DNA of 64,000 bases from Cryobacterium algoricola (GCF_004402485.1 NZ_SOFG01000012.1:1-64000), one strand, 5' to 3'. Counted from the first letter of the stretch, positions 44,925 to 56,587 are shown. Notes: generated by a model not told the origin, from the sequence alone. A program made the numbers and translations.

Positions 44925-46280
44925 TCAGGGCCGGGAAGAGGCAGGCACGATTCCCGCGAAGACGTCGTCGTCGAGCGCACCGACGGCGGCGATGGAGAGT
45001 GGGCCGCCCGCGAGTTCAACGGCGAGGGCCTGCACGTCGTCCGCGGTGACCAGGGCGAGGCGGCGCAGCGCCTCGTCGAGGTCGACGAACTCACCGAGGG
45101 TGATCTCGGCGCGGCCGAGCCGGGACATCCGGGTGTCCGAGTCTTCGAGGGCCAGCGAGGAGGCCCCGGAGAGCTGTCCGGAGGCACGTTTCATCTCGTC
45201 AGCGGTGACGCCATGCTCGGCGAGCCGGTGCAGTTCGCTCAGGAGCAGTTCGGCGACCTGGCCGGCCTTCGCCGGGGTGCAGCCGGCGTACATGCCGAAG
45301 AGGCCCGCGTCGGAGTAGCCGGGGGCGAAGGAATAGACGGAATACGCGAGCCCGCGCTTCTCGCGCACCTCCTGGAAGAGCCTTGACGACATGCCGCCGC
45401 CGAAGATGGAGGTCAGCACGCTCATTGTGACGCGGCGCTCGTCGGTCGCGAGGAGCCCGGGGAACCCGAGCAGCAGGTTCGCCTGCTCGAGGGGGCGGCG
45501 CACGACCGTGACCGCGTTGCCCTGGTGGATCTCGGCGGGGTGCCCGTTGCGTCGTCCGACCGGGGCGGCGTGTTCGCCCAGGTCCCAGCCTGCGGCGTAG
45601 AGCGCCCGGGTCACATCGGCGACGAGTACGTCGTGGTCGACGGCGCCCGCGACGGTGACGACGAGGTCTTGCGGGCGGTAGTTGGCCCGGTAGTGCGCGA
45701 GCACGGCCTCCGGCGTGGCCGCCTTGATCGTGTCGGGGTTGCCGCCGATCGGGCGTCCGAGTGGATGCTTGCCCATTACGGCCTCGAAGAAGCGTTCGTT
45801 CGCGACATCCGCCGGATCATCGTCGGCCATCGCGAGTTCCTCGAGGATGACGCCGCGTTCGGTCTCGAATTCGACGGGGTCGATCGTGGATGAGGTGAGC
45901 ATGTCGGTGAGGACCTCGACGGCCATCGGCAGGTCACGGTCGCGCACCTTGGCGTAGTAGCAGGTGTATTCCTTCGCGGTCATCGCGTTGTGCTCACCGC
46001 CGACGGAATCGAAGGCGATCGCGATGTCGAGGGCGCTGCGCGTGGCCGTGCCCTTGAAGAGCAGGTGCTCGAGGAAATGGGTGGAGCCGAAGTGCCCGGG
46101 CTTTTCGTCGCGGGAACCGACCGCGACCCAGTAGCCGATCGTGAGGCTCCGGCTGCCGGGGACGTGCTCACTGAGGATGCGGACACCGCTCGGGAGGACC
46201 GTGCGGCGCACCACGGATTCGCCGGCGGCCCGGAAGGACAACTCGGCGAGAGTGAGAGGAAATTCAACGGCGCTGTTCAT
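44925..46280 (-). CDS. M16-family zinc peptidase (pitrilysin/PqqL-like)
   Basis: 451 residues. The inverted zinc motif HFLEH is at 68-72, with the distal Glu in FETERGVILEEL. The inactive C-terminal half carries the R-Y-type segment (REKRGLAYSVYSF). Actinobacterial homologs lie next to dapB and pnp, and this one is 1.4 kb from dapB. A TAGGGT box lies 9 nt before the ATG. Confidence 0.93.
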   Translation of the reverse strand: MNSAVEFPLTLAELSFRAAGESVVRRTVLPSGVRILSEHVPGSRSLTIGYWVAVGSRDEKPGHFGSTHFLEHLLFKGTATRSALDIAIAFDSVGGEHNAMTAKEYTCYYAKVRDRDLPMAVEVLTDMLTSSTIDPVEFETERGVILEELAMADDDPADVANERFFEAVMGKHPLGRPIGGNPDTIKAATPEAVLAHYRANYRPQDLVVTVAGAVDHDVLVADVTRALYAAGWDLGEHAAPVGRRNGHPAEIHQGNAVTVVRRPLEQANLLLGFPGLLATDERRVTMSVLTSIFGGGMSSRLFQEVREKRGLAYSVYSFAPGYSDAGLFGMYAGCTPAKAGQVAELLLSELHRLAEHGVTADEMKRASGQLSGASSLALEDSDTRMSRLGRAEITLGEFVDLDEALRRLALVTADDVQALAVELAGGPLSIAAVGALDDDVFAGIVPASSRP

Positions 46281-46361
46281 GACACCACCACCCTACGTCA
46301 CGGCACCGACGGGATCGGGGTGCCCCGCGGAACCGGATCCGAACGGTGGGCGGCGCCGGCG

Positions 46362-47432
46362 TCAGCGGGCGGCAGCGAGCCGGGACACCCGTTCGAGGTC
46401 GACCATGTCGCCGCGCGTCAGCCGGATTCCGGCCGCCGCGATGAGGGAATCGACCTGGTCCGGCTGGCTCGCCCCTGCGACGGGCGCCGCCACCCCGGCC
46501 TGGGCGAGGAGCCAGGCGAGCGCGATCGATGCGGCCCCGGTGTCGTGCTCTGCGGCGATCCGGTCGACCACGCCGAGGACCCGCAGCCCCGGCCTGCCGA
46601 GGTGCTTCGCGGCGCGGGCATCCCTCGTCGTGCTGTGCAGGTCGGCCTTGGAACGGTACCGGCCGGCCAGGAAGCCGTGCGCGAGGGAGAAGTATGGCAG
46701 CACCGCGAGGCCCTGGGCCCGGGTGACGAGGGACAGCGAGGACTCGAAGCCGGCGCGCTGCAACAGGCTGTACTCGGTCTGCAGGGCGACGAAGCGCGGC
46801 AGGCCGTTCGCGGCAAGGATGCGCGCCTCCATCAGGCGCTCCCCAGAGAAGTTCGACGCGGCAAGGTACCGCACCTGGCCGCTGCGCATCAGCACGTCGA
46901 CGGCGCCGAGGCTCTCCTCGAGCGGCACGGTCGGATCGTCGAAGTGGAAGTGCAGCAGGTCGATGTAGTCGGTGCCCAGCCGGTCGAGGGACGCCTGGAC
47001 GGCGCCGATGATGCTCCGGGAGGACAACCCGGGATTGTCCCGGTTCTTGCCGATCTTGGTGGCGATGACGGTGCTGTCGCGTGCCTTGCGGGAGCGCAGC
47101 CAGGACCCGATGATCACTTCGCTCCGCCCCGAGGTGTAGCTGTCCGCGGTGTCGAGGAAGTTGCCGCCGAGCGCGTGGTGCCGGTCGAGGATGCGGTGGC
47201 TCGTCTCGCCGTCCGCCGTCCAGCCGAAGACGCTCGAGCCGAGGGCGACCGGGTGCACGGAGAGGTCGGTGTCTGCGATGGTGCGCCGGGCGCCGACGAG
47301 CGGGAGGCGCCCGTCCGGCTGGACCGGGATCGACACGGAGATCGGCGGCGGCCCCTGGAGCGGGCGACCGGTGACGTGGGCAGAGGCCAGGTGTTGGGTG
47401 CGCTCGGAATCCTGAATGCCTGACTGGGTCAT
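46362..47432 (-). CDS. Aldo/keto reductase
   Basis: 356 residues. An NADPH-dependent (beta/alpha)8 reductase; the catalytic Asp/Tyr are in FLDTADSYTSGRSE, the Lys in VIATKIGKN, and the His in LLHFHFDDP. The N-terminus has about 45 extra residues before LSVHPVALGSS. Substrate unknown. It shares the minus strand with the M16 gene but is 81 nt upstream of it. Confidence 0.9.
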   Translation of the reverse strand: MTQSGIQDSERTQHLASAHVTGRPLQGPPPISVSIPVQPDGRLPLVGARRTIADTDLSVHPVALGSSVFGWTADGETSHRILDRHHALGGNFLDTADSYTSGRSEVIIGSWLRSRKARDSTVIATKIGKNRDNPGLSSRSIIGAVQASLDRLGTDYIDLLHFHFDDPTVPLEESLGAVDVLMRSGQVRYLAASNFSGERLMEARILAANGLPRFVALQTEYSLLQRAGFESSLSLVTRAQGLAVLPYFSLAHGFLAGRYRSKADLHSTTRDARAAKHLGRPGLRVLGVVDRIAAEHDTGAASIALAWLLAQAGVAAPVAGASQPDQVDSLIAAAGIRLTRGDMVDLERVSRLAAAR

Positions 47433-47662
47433 CCGTCACTCCCTACTGCTACCTGCTACCTGCTGGGTGTTGCCCCAAAGCTGAGAGTAACCCGCGAAAC
47501 GGCAGACGGAAAGGACACGCCCGAACCGTTATCAAAACGGATGCTGGGTATTCCCCGCGAGCTCGCCGCGCCACGCCGGATAGAGTTGTACGGGAACGAT
47601 TCCGGTTGCGGCCTTCTGAGGCAGGCGTGAGCCCGAACGAATCAGCCGCGAAAGAAGGATCC

Positions 47663-49300
47663 ATGACGCAGCCCACCACCGGCGTGCCGACGACAGGTGC
47701 ACCGACGACCGCACTGGTGGCCGAGGCGCGCAGGCGCCGCACCTTCGCGGTGATCAGCCACCCCGACGCGGGAAAGTCGACTCTCACCGAGGCGCTTCTC
47801 CTGCACGCCCACGCCATCACGACCGCGGGCGCGACCCACGGCAAGGCGGGCCGCCGCGGCACAGTGAGTGACTGGATGGCGATGGAGCAGGCCCGCGGCA
47901 TCTCGGTGACGAGCGCCGCGATCCAGTTCGAGTATCGCGACAGCGTGATCAACCTCGTCGACACCCCCGGGCACGCCGACTTCTCCGAAGACACCTACCG
48001 GGTCCTGTCCGCCGTCGACGCCGCCGTGATGCTCGTCGACGCGAGCAAGGGCCTCGAGGTGCAGACCATGAAGCTCTTCGACGTGTGCCGGCAGCGCAAC
48101 CTGCCCGTGATCACCGTGATCAACAAGTGGGACCGGCCCGGGCTCGACGCTCTCGCCCTGATGGACGAGATCCGCACTCGCACCGGACTGCTCCCGACGC
48201 CGCTGACCTGGCCGGTCGGTATCGCCGGGGACTTCCGCGGGGTCATCGACCGTTCCACCGAGGAGTTCATCCGCTTCACCCGCACGGCGGGCGGCGCGAC
48301 CGCCGCCGACAGCGACCGGGTTCCGTTCGATGTGGCGGCCGCCGAGGAAGGCGAGGCCTGGGTCACTGCGACCGAGGAATCCGAGCTTCTCGGCGAGGAG
48401 GACCAGGATCACGACGAGGCCAGGTTCCTCGCCAACCAGACCACGCCGGTGCTGTTCGCCGCCGCCGTGCTCAACTTCGGCGTGCAGCACATCCTCGACA
48501 CCCTCGTGGACTTCGCCCCGGCGGCGGAAGCCCGTGTCGACGCGGCCGGCGGGCACCGCCCGGTCGCCTCGCCGTTCTCCGGCTTCGTGTTCAAAGTGCA
48601 GTCGGGCATGAACGCCTCGCACCGGGACTACGTCGCGTTCGTGCGGGTCTGCTCCGGCCAGTTCCGCCGCGGAATGATCGTCACCCATGCCGCGACCGGC
48701 CGGCCCTTCGCAACCAAGTACGCCCAGCACCTCTTCGGTCGCGAACGGGAAGTGGCCGACGAGGCCTGGCCCGGCGATATTGTCGGGCTCGTCAACGCTT
48801 CGGCACTCCGCGTCGGCGACTCCATTTTCGAGAGTGAACCCGTCGAGTTCCCGCCGCTGCCGATGTTCGCACCCGAGCACTTCCGTGCCGTGCGTTCCGC
48901 AGACAGCAGCAAGCACAAGCAGTTCCGGCGCGGCATCGACCAGCTCGACCACGAGGGCGTCATCCAGGTGCTCCGGAGCGACCTGCGCGGCGACCAGGCC
49001 CCGGTGCTCGGCGCCGTCGGCCCGATGCAGTTCGAGGTCGTCGAGGAGCGCATGACGCACGACTTCGGCGCCGCGATCCGTTCCGAGGCACTCCCGTACC
49101 AGATCGCACGTCGCACCAACCGGGAGAGCGCCGAGATCCTCGGCCACGACCGGCAGGTCGAGGTACTGATGCGATCCGACGGCACCCTTCTCGCCCTCTT
49201 CAGCACACCGTGGCGGCTCCGCAACACGGTTCGCGACCACCCCGAGCTGATGCTCGAGGACCTCACGGCCGGCGCCCTGGAGCCGACACCCGCCGCCTAG
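47663..49300 (+). CDS. prfC: Peptide chain release factor 3
   Basis: 545 residues. A translational GTPase that recycles RF1/RF2. G1 is SHPDAGKSTLTEAL, G3 is DTPGHADFSEDTYRVL and G4 is INKWD. The EF-Tu-like second domain and RF3 C-terminal domain (GVIQVLRSD, VGPMQFEVVEERM) follow. ATG at 47663 was chosen because AGAAGGA lies upstream. The frame is open to 47606 but without a ribosome site. The acidic segment ELLGEEDQDHDEARFL within the G domain is typical of RF3. Confidence 0.95.
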   Translation: MTQPTTGVPTTGAPTTALVAEARRRRTFAVISHPDAGKSTLTEALLLHAHAITTAGATHGKAGRRGTVSDWMAMEQARGISVTSAAIQFEYRDSVINLVDTPGHADFSEDTYRVLSAVDAAVMLVDASKGLEVQTMKLFDVCRQRNLPVITVINKWDRPGLDALALMDEIRTRTGLLPTPLTWPVGIAGDFRGVIDRSTEEFIRFTRTAGGATAADSDRVPFDVAAAEEGEAWVTATEESELLGEEDQDHDEARFLANQTTPVLFAAAVLNFGVQHILDTLVDFAPAAEARVDAAGGHRPVASPFSGFVFKVQSGMNASHRDYVAFVRVCSGQFRRGMIVTHAATGRPFATKYAQHLFGREREVADEAWPGDIVGLVNASALRVGDSIFESEPVEFPPLPMFAPEHFRAVRSADSSKHKQFRRGIDQLDHEGVIQVLRSDLRGDQAPVLGAVGPMQFEVVEERMTHDFGAAIRSEALPYQIARRTNRESAEILGHDRQVEVLMRSDGTLLALFSTPWRLRNTVRDHPELMLEDLTAGALEPTPAA

Positions 49301-49433
49301 CCCTCCGAAAGCACCGCAGCCCAAACGCAGTGCGAACCACAAGAAGCGTCGTCCGCACGGGCACTGGTCACAAGCAGCTTGTTTGGGCCCGACCCCATCG
49401 ACGTTCGACGAGACGCTCTCTTCCTCGTGACGC

Positions 49434-50957
49434 TTAGAAGGGAGACTGGTTATCGGGGTCGTTGGGTTCGGGGTCGAGGTTCCAGACGTCGACGACGGGG
49501 GCCGGGGGTCTGGGTGCGGGTTTGGGATGTTTGGGTGGTCTCATGTCGGCTGAGGGTTCGACGATGTAGCGGTACCCGGCCGGGGAGGTCCACTCGATAC
49601 GGCCGTCGCCGAGGTGTCGTGGTGTCCATCTCGTGTAGCTCTTGACCGCGTGGTGATACGGGCAGAGGTGGGCGAGATTCATCGCGTCGGTCTGGCCGCC
49701 GTGTTGCCATTCGACGCTGTGGTCCACGTCGGAGCGTTTGGCGGAGCGGCGGCAGCCGGGGAAGGTGCAGGTTTCATCCCGCACCTCCAGCCACCTCTTC
49801 AAAGCGGCCGGGACCTTGTAGGTGTCGCGGCCCATCGAGAGCACGACCCCGGTCTCGGGGTGGGTGAGCAGCCGGGTGAAACTCGGCGCCCCCGCCGCGA
49901 GCCGCCTCGCGGTGTCGGGGTCGATCGGCCCGTACCCGGCCAGATAGCCCGGTTCCTCACTCTTCCCGAGGAGAGTCAGCACGGGGACGGTCACATTCAC
50001 CTGCGCGGCCACCCCGGCACCGGTCCCGTCCGGGGTGACCCCGCCGATCAGGACGTCGGTGAGTACGTCCGCGGCGAGCTGGGTGAGCGTGCGTTCTTCG
50101 TCCGGGCGTTGCAGGGTGAGGGCGGTGTCGAGGGTGCGGTGGTAGGCGGCCTGGATCTTTTCGGCGTCGCCGGTCACATAGAGGGATGCCATGCTGTCGT
50201 TGAGGGCCTGGAAGACTACGTGTCGGTCCTCGACGCTTTTCTGGTGCCGGGCGGTGATGGTTTCCGGGTGGGTGCGTTCCCGGACCCTGCGGGCCCGGTC
50301 GGCGAGCTTCGCCACGGTGAGGAACTCCGCGTCGGGCACGAGGACGTCTTCGAACACGGCGCGGGCCCGGGCGGCCGCAACCGGGTCGCCGTCGACGGTG
50401 ATGCCCCAGGCCTGGTCCATGATCACCTGCGCGTGCCGGTAACTGATCGCCCCGGTTGCAAGGGCTTCGCGGGTTGCGGGGAGTTCCTCGGCGAGGGTGC
50501 GGCTGGCCTCGATCAGGGTCTCCGTCGTGCGCCGCGGCAGCCGGAGCAGGGCGCCGACCTCGCACGTGAACTCCTCCTTCGTGGCCTCCTCCGGCGACCA
50601 CGGCGGGCGCCGCCCGCCGGCCTGCACGGCGGCCTCGGCTCGGGCCCGGCCGACGTCAATGAGCACCCGCTGCGCGGCGTAGATCGCATCAGCCCGGCGA
50701 GCGGCGGCCCGGTTCATTTCCCGGTCCGCCTCCTTGATCGCGTCATACACTTCGGCGAGGGACGGCTCCACCAGATTGAAGTGCTGGGCGTTCAGGTAAG
50801 TGTCGGGCGAGACGACAGTAGGGATGTCGGGCGGGACGTCGGGCGGGACGTCGGGCGGGACGTCGGGAGGGATATTGGCAGGGGTCCCGGAAGGGGTCCC
50901 TGGCGGTGGTTCCGCCGTGCTGTCCAGGTGAGATTCTGAGGGTTCTTCAACTGTCAT
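49434..50957 (-). CDS. DUF222/HNH endonuclease family protein
   Basis: 507 residues. A long DUF222 region (about 60-370) is followed by an HNH nuclease motif (CTFPGCRRSAKRSDVDHSVEW then LCPYHH). This '13E12 repeat' family is multicopy in many actinobacteria and is often seen as semi-mobile; no mobile-element ends were found here. The N-terminal region has four PPDV/PPDI repeats encoded by 12-nt DNA units (about 50822-50873). Codon use resembles its neighbours. Confidence 0.88.
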   Translation of the reverse strand: MTVEEPSESHLDSTAEPPPGTPSGTPANIPPDVPPDVPPDVPPDIPTVVSPDTYLNAQHFNLVEPSLAEVYDAIKEADREMNRAAARRADAIYAAQRVLIDVGRARAEAAVQAGGRRPPWSPEEATKEEFTCEVGALLRLPRRTTETLIEASRTLAEELPATREALATGAISYRHAQVIMDQAWGITVDGDPVAAARARAVFEDVLVPDAEFLTVAKLADRARRVRERTHPETITARHQKSVEDRHVVFQALNDSMASLYVTGDAEKIQAAYHRTLDTALTLQRPDEERTLTQLAADVLTDVLIGGVTPDGTGAGVAAQVNVTVPVLTLLGKSEEPGYLAGYGPIDPDTARRLAAGAPSFTRLLTHPETGVVLSMGRDTYKVPAALKRWLEVRDETCTFPGCRRSAKRSDVDHSVEWQHGGQTDAMNLAHLCPYHHAVKSYTRWTPRHLGDGRIEWTSPAGYRYIVEPSADMRPPKHPKPAPRPPAPVVDVWNLDPEPNDPDNQSPF

Positions 50958-51125
50958 GGGGGCACTCTACGGACCACCACCGACAGTCCACCGGCATCCG
51001 CACGCCCACAAATCACCTGTGGACAACCCGGTCAAACAGAGTTTCTGTGGAGAACTTCCTGGCCTGCATCCGGCGCCCCGGGGCGGGCACCCGCGGGCTG
51101 ACGCCGCGGGTCGACCGCTACCGGG

Positions 51126-51728
51126 TCACTTTTTCGAGCTGGGGTGTTCGTCGCCGATGTGGCCCGGCGCCGTGGCGTCCAGAACCCGCTGGACGAACGC
51201 GCCGAACTCATCCATGTAGTGCCGGAGGAAGTCCCTCGTGCCCGCGTCGGTGATCTCGCCGTCACCGGTGAAAACCGTCGGATCGAACTTGATGTACGCC
51301 TCCGGAGAGTTCAACTGGGGTGCATCGAGAAAGCTCAGGACGCTGCGCATGTTCGACTGCATGACGGCAGTGCCGATGTTGCCCGTGGAGGCGCCGATGA
51401 TTCCTGTGGGCTTCCGCGCGAAGGAGTTGGTCCCCCAGGGCCGCGAACCCCAGTCGATGGCGTTCTTCAGGGCACCCGGAATCGACCGGTTGTATTCCGG
51501 CGACACGATCAGGATGCCGTCGGAGCCTTCGATCGCGGCCTTGAGCGCTCGCCCCTGCGGCGGATAGTCGGCGTCGAAGTCCTGGCTGTAGAGCGGAAGA
51601 TCCCGGATGGGGATCTCCGTGAAGTGCAGGTTCTCCGGGGCGAGCCGGATCAGGGCCCGGGAGAGCGTGCGATTGATGGATCCTGAGGACAGGCTTCCGA
51701 CGAAATAGCCGATCTGGTGAGACGTCAT
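51126..51728 (-). CDS. NADPH-dependent FMN reductase
   Basis: 200 residues with a flavodoxin-like fold. The FMN-phosphate loop is GSLSSGSINRTL, then the SPEYNRSIPGALKNAIDWGSR segment typical of the ArsH/YieF/Fre-type family, and GASTGNIGT. The ATG at 51728 has GGAAAG upstream. A quinone or azo-dye reductase role is possible; the substrate is not determined. Confidence 0.9.
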   Translation of the reverse strand: MTSHQIGYFVGSLSSGSINRTLSRALIRLAPENLHFTEIPIRDLPLYSQDFDADYPPQGRALKAAIEGSDGILIVSPEYNRSIPGALKNAIDWGSRPWGTNSFARKPTGIIGASTGNIGTAVMQSNMRSVLSFLDAPQLNSPEAYIKFDPTVFTGDGEITDAGTRDFLRHYMDEFGAFVQRVLDATAPGHIGDEHPSSKK

Positions 51729-51849
51729 TTCCGTATTCTTTCCGGAGTGCCCGAACGGCCACGTCAAACGACTGTCCCCGGCATCTCCTGTGTGATGAGC
51801 CGACTCTCTCGTTCTAGCACACAGTCGGATCACTGATACACGGCACGGA

Positions 51850-53955
51850 TCAGCGGGTCATGCTCCGGGGCGGCACCGCGAAGCTGTCTCCGCCGTATTT
51901 CTTGTTGGCGACGCTCATGACGTCCGGCCACATCCGGTGCCGGGCGGTCGCGGCCTGGCCGCTGTCGAAGTAGGTCATCCGCTGGTCCTTACCGTCGCCG
52001 GACACGTTGACGACCCCGACGACGGTGGCGACCTTCGTGCTCGCCCCGCTCATCCAGGTGTCCTTGTTGTCGTCGGTGGTGCCGGTCTTGCCGATCATCG
52101 GCACCCGCGGAGTGGTGGCGCGATAGGAGGCCGCCGCCGTGCCGCTCGTCAGGACCCGCTGCATCGCGTAGCTCATCGCCGCTGCGACGTCCGTGCTGAC
52201 CGACTGCGTGCAGTTCGACGCCGGCGCGGGAATCTCCGCGCCGTCCGGACCGATGATCTTGTCGATCACGATCGGCGTGCAGGTCACGCCGTTGTTGGCG
52301 ATCCCGGCATACGCGGCCGCCATGGTGAGCGGCGCGATCTCGTTGGTTCCGAGAACGGATGCCGCACCCTGCTCGAGCGCATTTCCGTCGGCGCGGTGCA
52401 CGCCGAAGGCTTCGGCCGTCTTGCGAATGGCGCAGAGGTCGAGTTCCTTGGCCATGCCGATGAAGCCCGTGTTGATGGATTGGATGGTCGACTGCAGCGC
52501 GGAGCTGTACGAACCGTCCTCGGACGAGGAGTCGTTCTTCGGGTTGAACGCCGTTCCGTAGTTCTGCGGGCCGTTGCAGCTGTCCTCGAAGGTGCCCCAG
52601 TTCGACCGGGGCCGGGAACTCACGGAGTCGGCGAGGGAATGCCCCGCGTTGAGCCACTCGGCGAGGGTGAAGACCTTGTACGTCGACCCGGTCTGGAAGC
52701 CGTTGGAGCCGCCCTGGTCGAGGTCGGTGTTGTAGTTGATGCCGCTGTAGTTGGCTCCGGTCGCCTGCACGTCCGGGTCCTGGCTGTAGTCCTTGTTCTG
52801 GGTCATGTCGAGCACGCGCCCGGTTCCGACCTGCACACTCGTGATGACCCCGCCGAGGTCCCACCCGGGGAAGGTGTCCGGCACGTTCTCCTTCATCGTG
52901 ACCTCTGCCGCGTCCTGCAGGTCCAGGTCGAGCGTCGTGTGGACCTGGTAGCCGCCGAGGCGGAAATTGGCCAGCCGGGTCTCCGCGTCCTTCCCGAAGG
53001 CGGGATCGGTGCGGAGCGTGTGCACGACGAGGTCGCAGAAGTATGCGCTGCCGCCCGCGGTCTGGCACCCCGTGCTCGGTTCGGTGATGGTCGGTTCGAT
53101 CGGCGTGTCGATCGCGGCGTCGTGGTCCGCCTGGCTGATTTTGCCGTGCTCGAGCATGGCGTCGAGGATGTAGTCGCGCCGGACTTTGTTGTCGGCGTAG
53201 CCGTTGGCCGCTCCGTTGGTGGGACTGTCCGGCTTGTCGAGCTGGAATTTGACCGGGTTGTTCACTATCGCGATGAGGCTTGCGGCCTGCGGCAACGTGA
53301 CATTGGCCGCCGACGTGTTGAAGTAGTAGCTCGCGGCGGCCTCGATGCCGTAGACGGAGCCGCCGAAGCCCGTGATGTTCAGGTACTGGCGCAGGATCTC
53401 GTCCTTGGAGTACTTCTTCTCGAGGCCGATCGCGAGGCTCATCTCCTTGAGCTTCCGGTCGGGGCTCGCCTCCGTTGCCGTGTTGTAGCAGTCCGCGCGT
53501 TCCGTCTCGCCGGTGAGCGCTTCGCACTTCTGCACGAGCACGTTCTTCACGTACTGCTGGGTGATCGAGGAACCGCCCCTGGTGGTGCCGGTGAACACGG
53601 TCGCGACGATGCCGGTCACGGTGCCCCAGATGTCGACGCCCCCGTGTTCGTAGAACCCGGGGTCTTCTCCGGATGTCGCGGCGTCCTTCACGAACGGGCT
53701 GATCGCGTCGAACGCCACCTCGACCCGGTTCTGGTCGTAGAACGACGCGAGCAGGTGGGACGAGCCGTCGCTCGTGGTCGCGTACAGGTTGCTCTTCTGC
53801 GACAGCCGGCCGATTTCGAGGTCGTCCGGCAGGTTCACGACGATGACGGTCACCACGGTTGCGATCACGGCGACGATGACACCCATCGCGATCAGGACGA
53901 TGGAACGACGACGCAGTCGACGGCCCTTTTTCCTGCTGGACGGTGAAGTTGTCAT
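51850..53955 (-). CDS. Class A penicillin-binding protein (transglycosylase-transpeptidase)
   Basis: 701 residues. A basic N-terminus, one membrane anchor (18-40), a GT51 transglycosylase (catalytic Glu97 in GEDPGFYEHGGVD; GGSSITQQYVKN) and a transpeptidase domain with SxxK as STYK (424-427), SIN and KTG (623-625). Both active sites look intact, so it can polymerise and crosslink peptidoglycan. There is no PASTA tail. The ATG at 53955 was used; the open frame continues for nearly 600 nt into the second RNase J region and is not coding. Confidence 0.94.
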   Translation of the reverse strand: MTTSPSSRKKGRRLRRRSIVLIAMGVIVAVIATVVTVIVVNLPDDLEIGRLSQKSNLYATTSDGSSHLLASFYDQNRVEVAFDAISPFVKDAATSGEDPGFYEHGGVDIWGTVTGIVATVFTGTTRGGSSITQQYVKNVLVQKCEALTGETERADCYNTATEASPDRKLKEMSLAIGLEKKYSKDEILRQYLNITGFGGSVYGIEAAASYYFNTSAANVTLPQAASLIAIVNNPVKFQLDKPDSPTNGAANGYADNKVRRDYILDAMLEHGKISQADHDAAIDTPIEPTITEPSTGCQTAGGSAYFCDLVVHTLRTDPAFGKDAETRLANFRLGGYQVHTTLDLDLQDAAEVTMKENVPDTFPGWDLGGVITSVQVGTGRVLDMTQNKDYSQDPDVQATGANYSGINYNTDLDQGGSNGFQTGSTYKVFTLAEWLNAGHSLADSVSSRPRSNWGTFEDSCNGPQNYGTAFNPKNDSSSEDGSYSSALQSTIQSINTGFIGMAKELDLCAIRKTAEAFGVHRADGNALEQGAASVLGTNEIAPLTMAAAYAGIANNGVTCTPIVIDKIIGPDGAEIPAPASNCTQSVSTDVAAAMSYAMQRVLTSGTAAASYRATTPRVPMIGKTGTTDDNKDTWMSGASTKVATVVGVVNVSGDGKDQRMTYFDSGQAATARHRMWPDVMSVANKKYGGDSFAVPPRSMTR

Positions 53956-53996
53956 GGTACGACTATGGCTTCCGTTTCTGAACGAGTGGTACGAAG

Positions 53997-54040
53997 AAGG
54001 CGGATGCCGGTGGACCCGCGGGTCGACCGGCATCCGCCTT
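53997..54040 (-). terminator. Hairpin after the second rnj gene
   Basis: AAGGCGGATGCCGGT (53997-54011) and ACCGGCATCCGCCTT (54026-54040) pair perfectly over 15 bp. Inside lies the palindrome GACCCGCGGGTC. It begins 11 nt past the rnj stop, so it is the likely terminator; no T tract. Confidence 0.75.
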
Positions 54041-54050
54041 CGAGTGGTTG

Positions 54051-55739
<1,689 letters not shown>

Positions 55740-56079
55740 TTAAATAACTCATTTCTTGGCGAAACCGCGCACAGGGCAGCCGGTCTCATAGCCGGCGCCG
55801 GGTCTATCCGGCAGCCGTGGTGACGGGGTAATGCAAATCAGAAGGTGATGCGCGCATCAGGTCGCGAGGCCGTGAGCCTCATTCGCCTTAGGCGAAGCCG
55901 TGGAAAGCCATCCGGGTATTGGAACGGCAGAGCGTGAAAGCGCAGCTGTGGATGGCCGTTGAATCGCGCTGTCAACGCACAATTCTACCGCATGCGCGCC
56001 GCCCGCTCCCCCTGCGCCCCCGAGGCCTGTCCCAGGCCGTCCTCAGCCGTCTCGGAGACTTCACCAATAGCCTGCGATT
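55740..56079 (-). promoter_or_regulatory. Structured 340-nt region upstream of second rnj
   Basis: No gene was recognised. Several dyads are present: GATGCGCGCATC (55847-55858), GAGGC/GCCTC (55866-55880), TTCGCCT/AGGCGAA (55882-55896), and interleaved GCCGG/CCGGC pairs (about 55779-55815). On the minus strand this would be a long folded leader for rnj, reminiscent of self-regulated RNase leaders. The right end holds the gpx promoter. Confidence 0.5.
56068..56073 (+). promoter_or_regulatory. Candidate leaderless -10 box of gpx
   Basis: TAGCCT, 6 nt before the ATG at 56080; same hexamer and spacing as dapA and the GNAT gene. Confidence 0.55.
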
Positions 56080-56586
56080 ATGCCCTCATCTTCCCCCCTG
56101 TACGACGCCCCGCTCACCCTCATCGACGGCACGGAGACGACCTTCGCCGACTACCGCGGCAAGACCGTTCTCGTGGTCAATGTCGCGTCCAAGTGCGGCT
56201 TCACGCCCCAGTACGCCGGCCTCGAGGCCCTCTACGACCGGTTCAAGGACGACGGCCTCGTCGTCCTCGGCCTGCCGTGCAACCAGTTCATGGGCCAGGA
56301 GCCCGGAGAGTCCGCCGATATCGAGGCGTTCTGCCAGCTCAACTACGGTGTCACCTTCCCGATGACCGAGAAGGTGGATGTCCGGGGCAAGCACCAGCAT
56401 CCGCTCTACGCCCAGCTCACCAAGTTCAAGACCGGCCTGCTGCCCGGCCTGGTCAAGTGGAACTTCGAGAAGTTCCTCGTGAACTCGGAGGGCGAGATCG
56501 TGGACCGCTTCGCCTCGACCGTCGAACCCGAGTCCGCAGAGCTCGTCGGCGCGATCGAGAAGACGCTCGCCTCCGCCGCCGCCTGA
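56080..56586 (+). CDS. Glutathione peroxidase family protein
   Basis: 168 residues, thioredoxin fold. The peroxidatic Cys is in NVASKCGFTPQY (Cys, not selenocysteine). The catalytic Gln/Trp segments are LPCNQFMGQEPG and VKWNFEKFLV. The second Cys (LPCNQF) suggests a thioredoxin-dependent two-Cys mechanism, as in bacterial and plant homologs. It stands alone and converges on the PCD-VOC gene. Confidence 0.94.
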   Translation: MPSSSPLYDAPLTLIDGTETTFADYRGKTVLVVNVASKCGFTPQYAGLEALYDRFKDDGLVVLGLPCNQFMGQEPGESADIEAFCQLNYGVTFPMTEKVDVRGKHQHPLYAQLTKFKTGLLPGLVKWNFEKFLVNSEGEIVDRFASTVEPESAELVGAIEKTLASAAA

Positions 56587-56587
56587 C

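Noticed and set aside
49434-50957. DUF222/HNH gene as part of an insertion element
   Set aside because: No terminal inverted repeats, target duplication or integrase was found, and base composition matches the surroundings.
55770-55800. Sequence resembling a cobalamin riboswitch B12 box (minus strand, GAGACCGGC)
   Set aside because: The other conserved aptamer parts are missing, and rnj is not a B12-related gene. The likeness is limited to a dozen bases.
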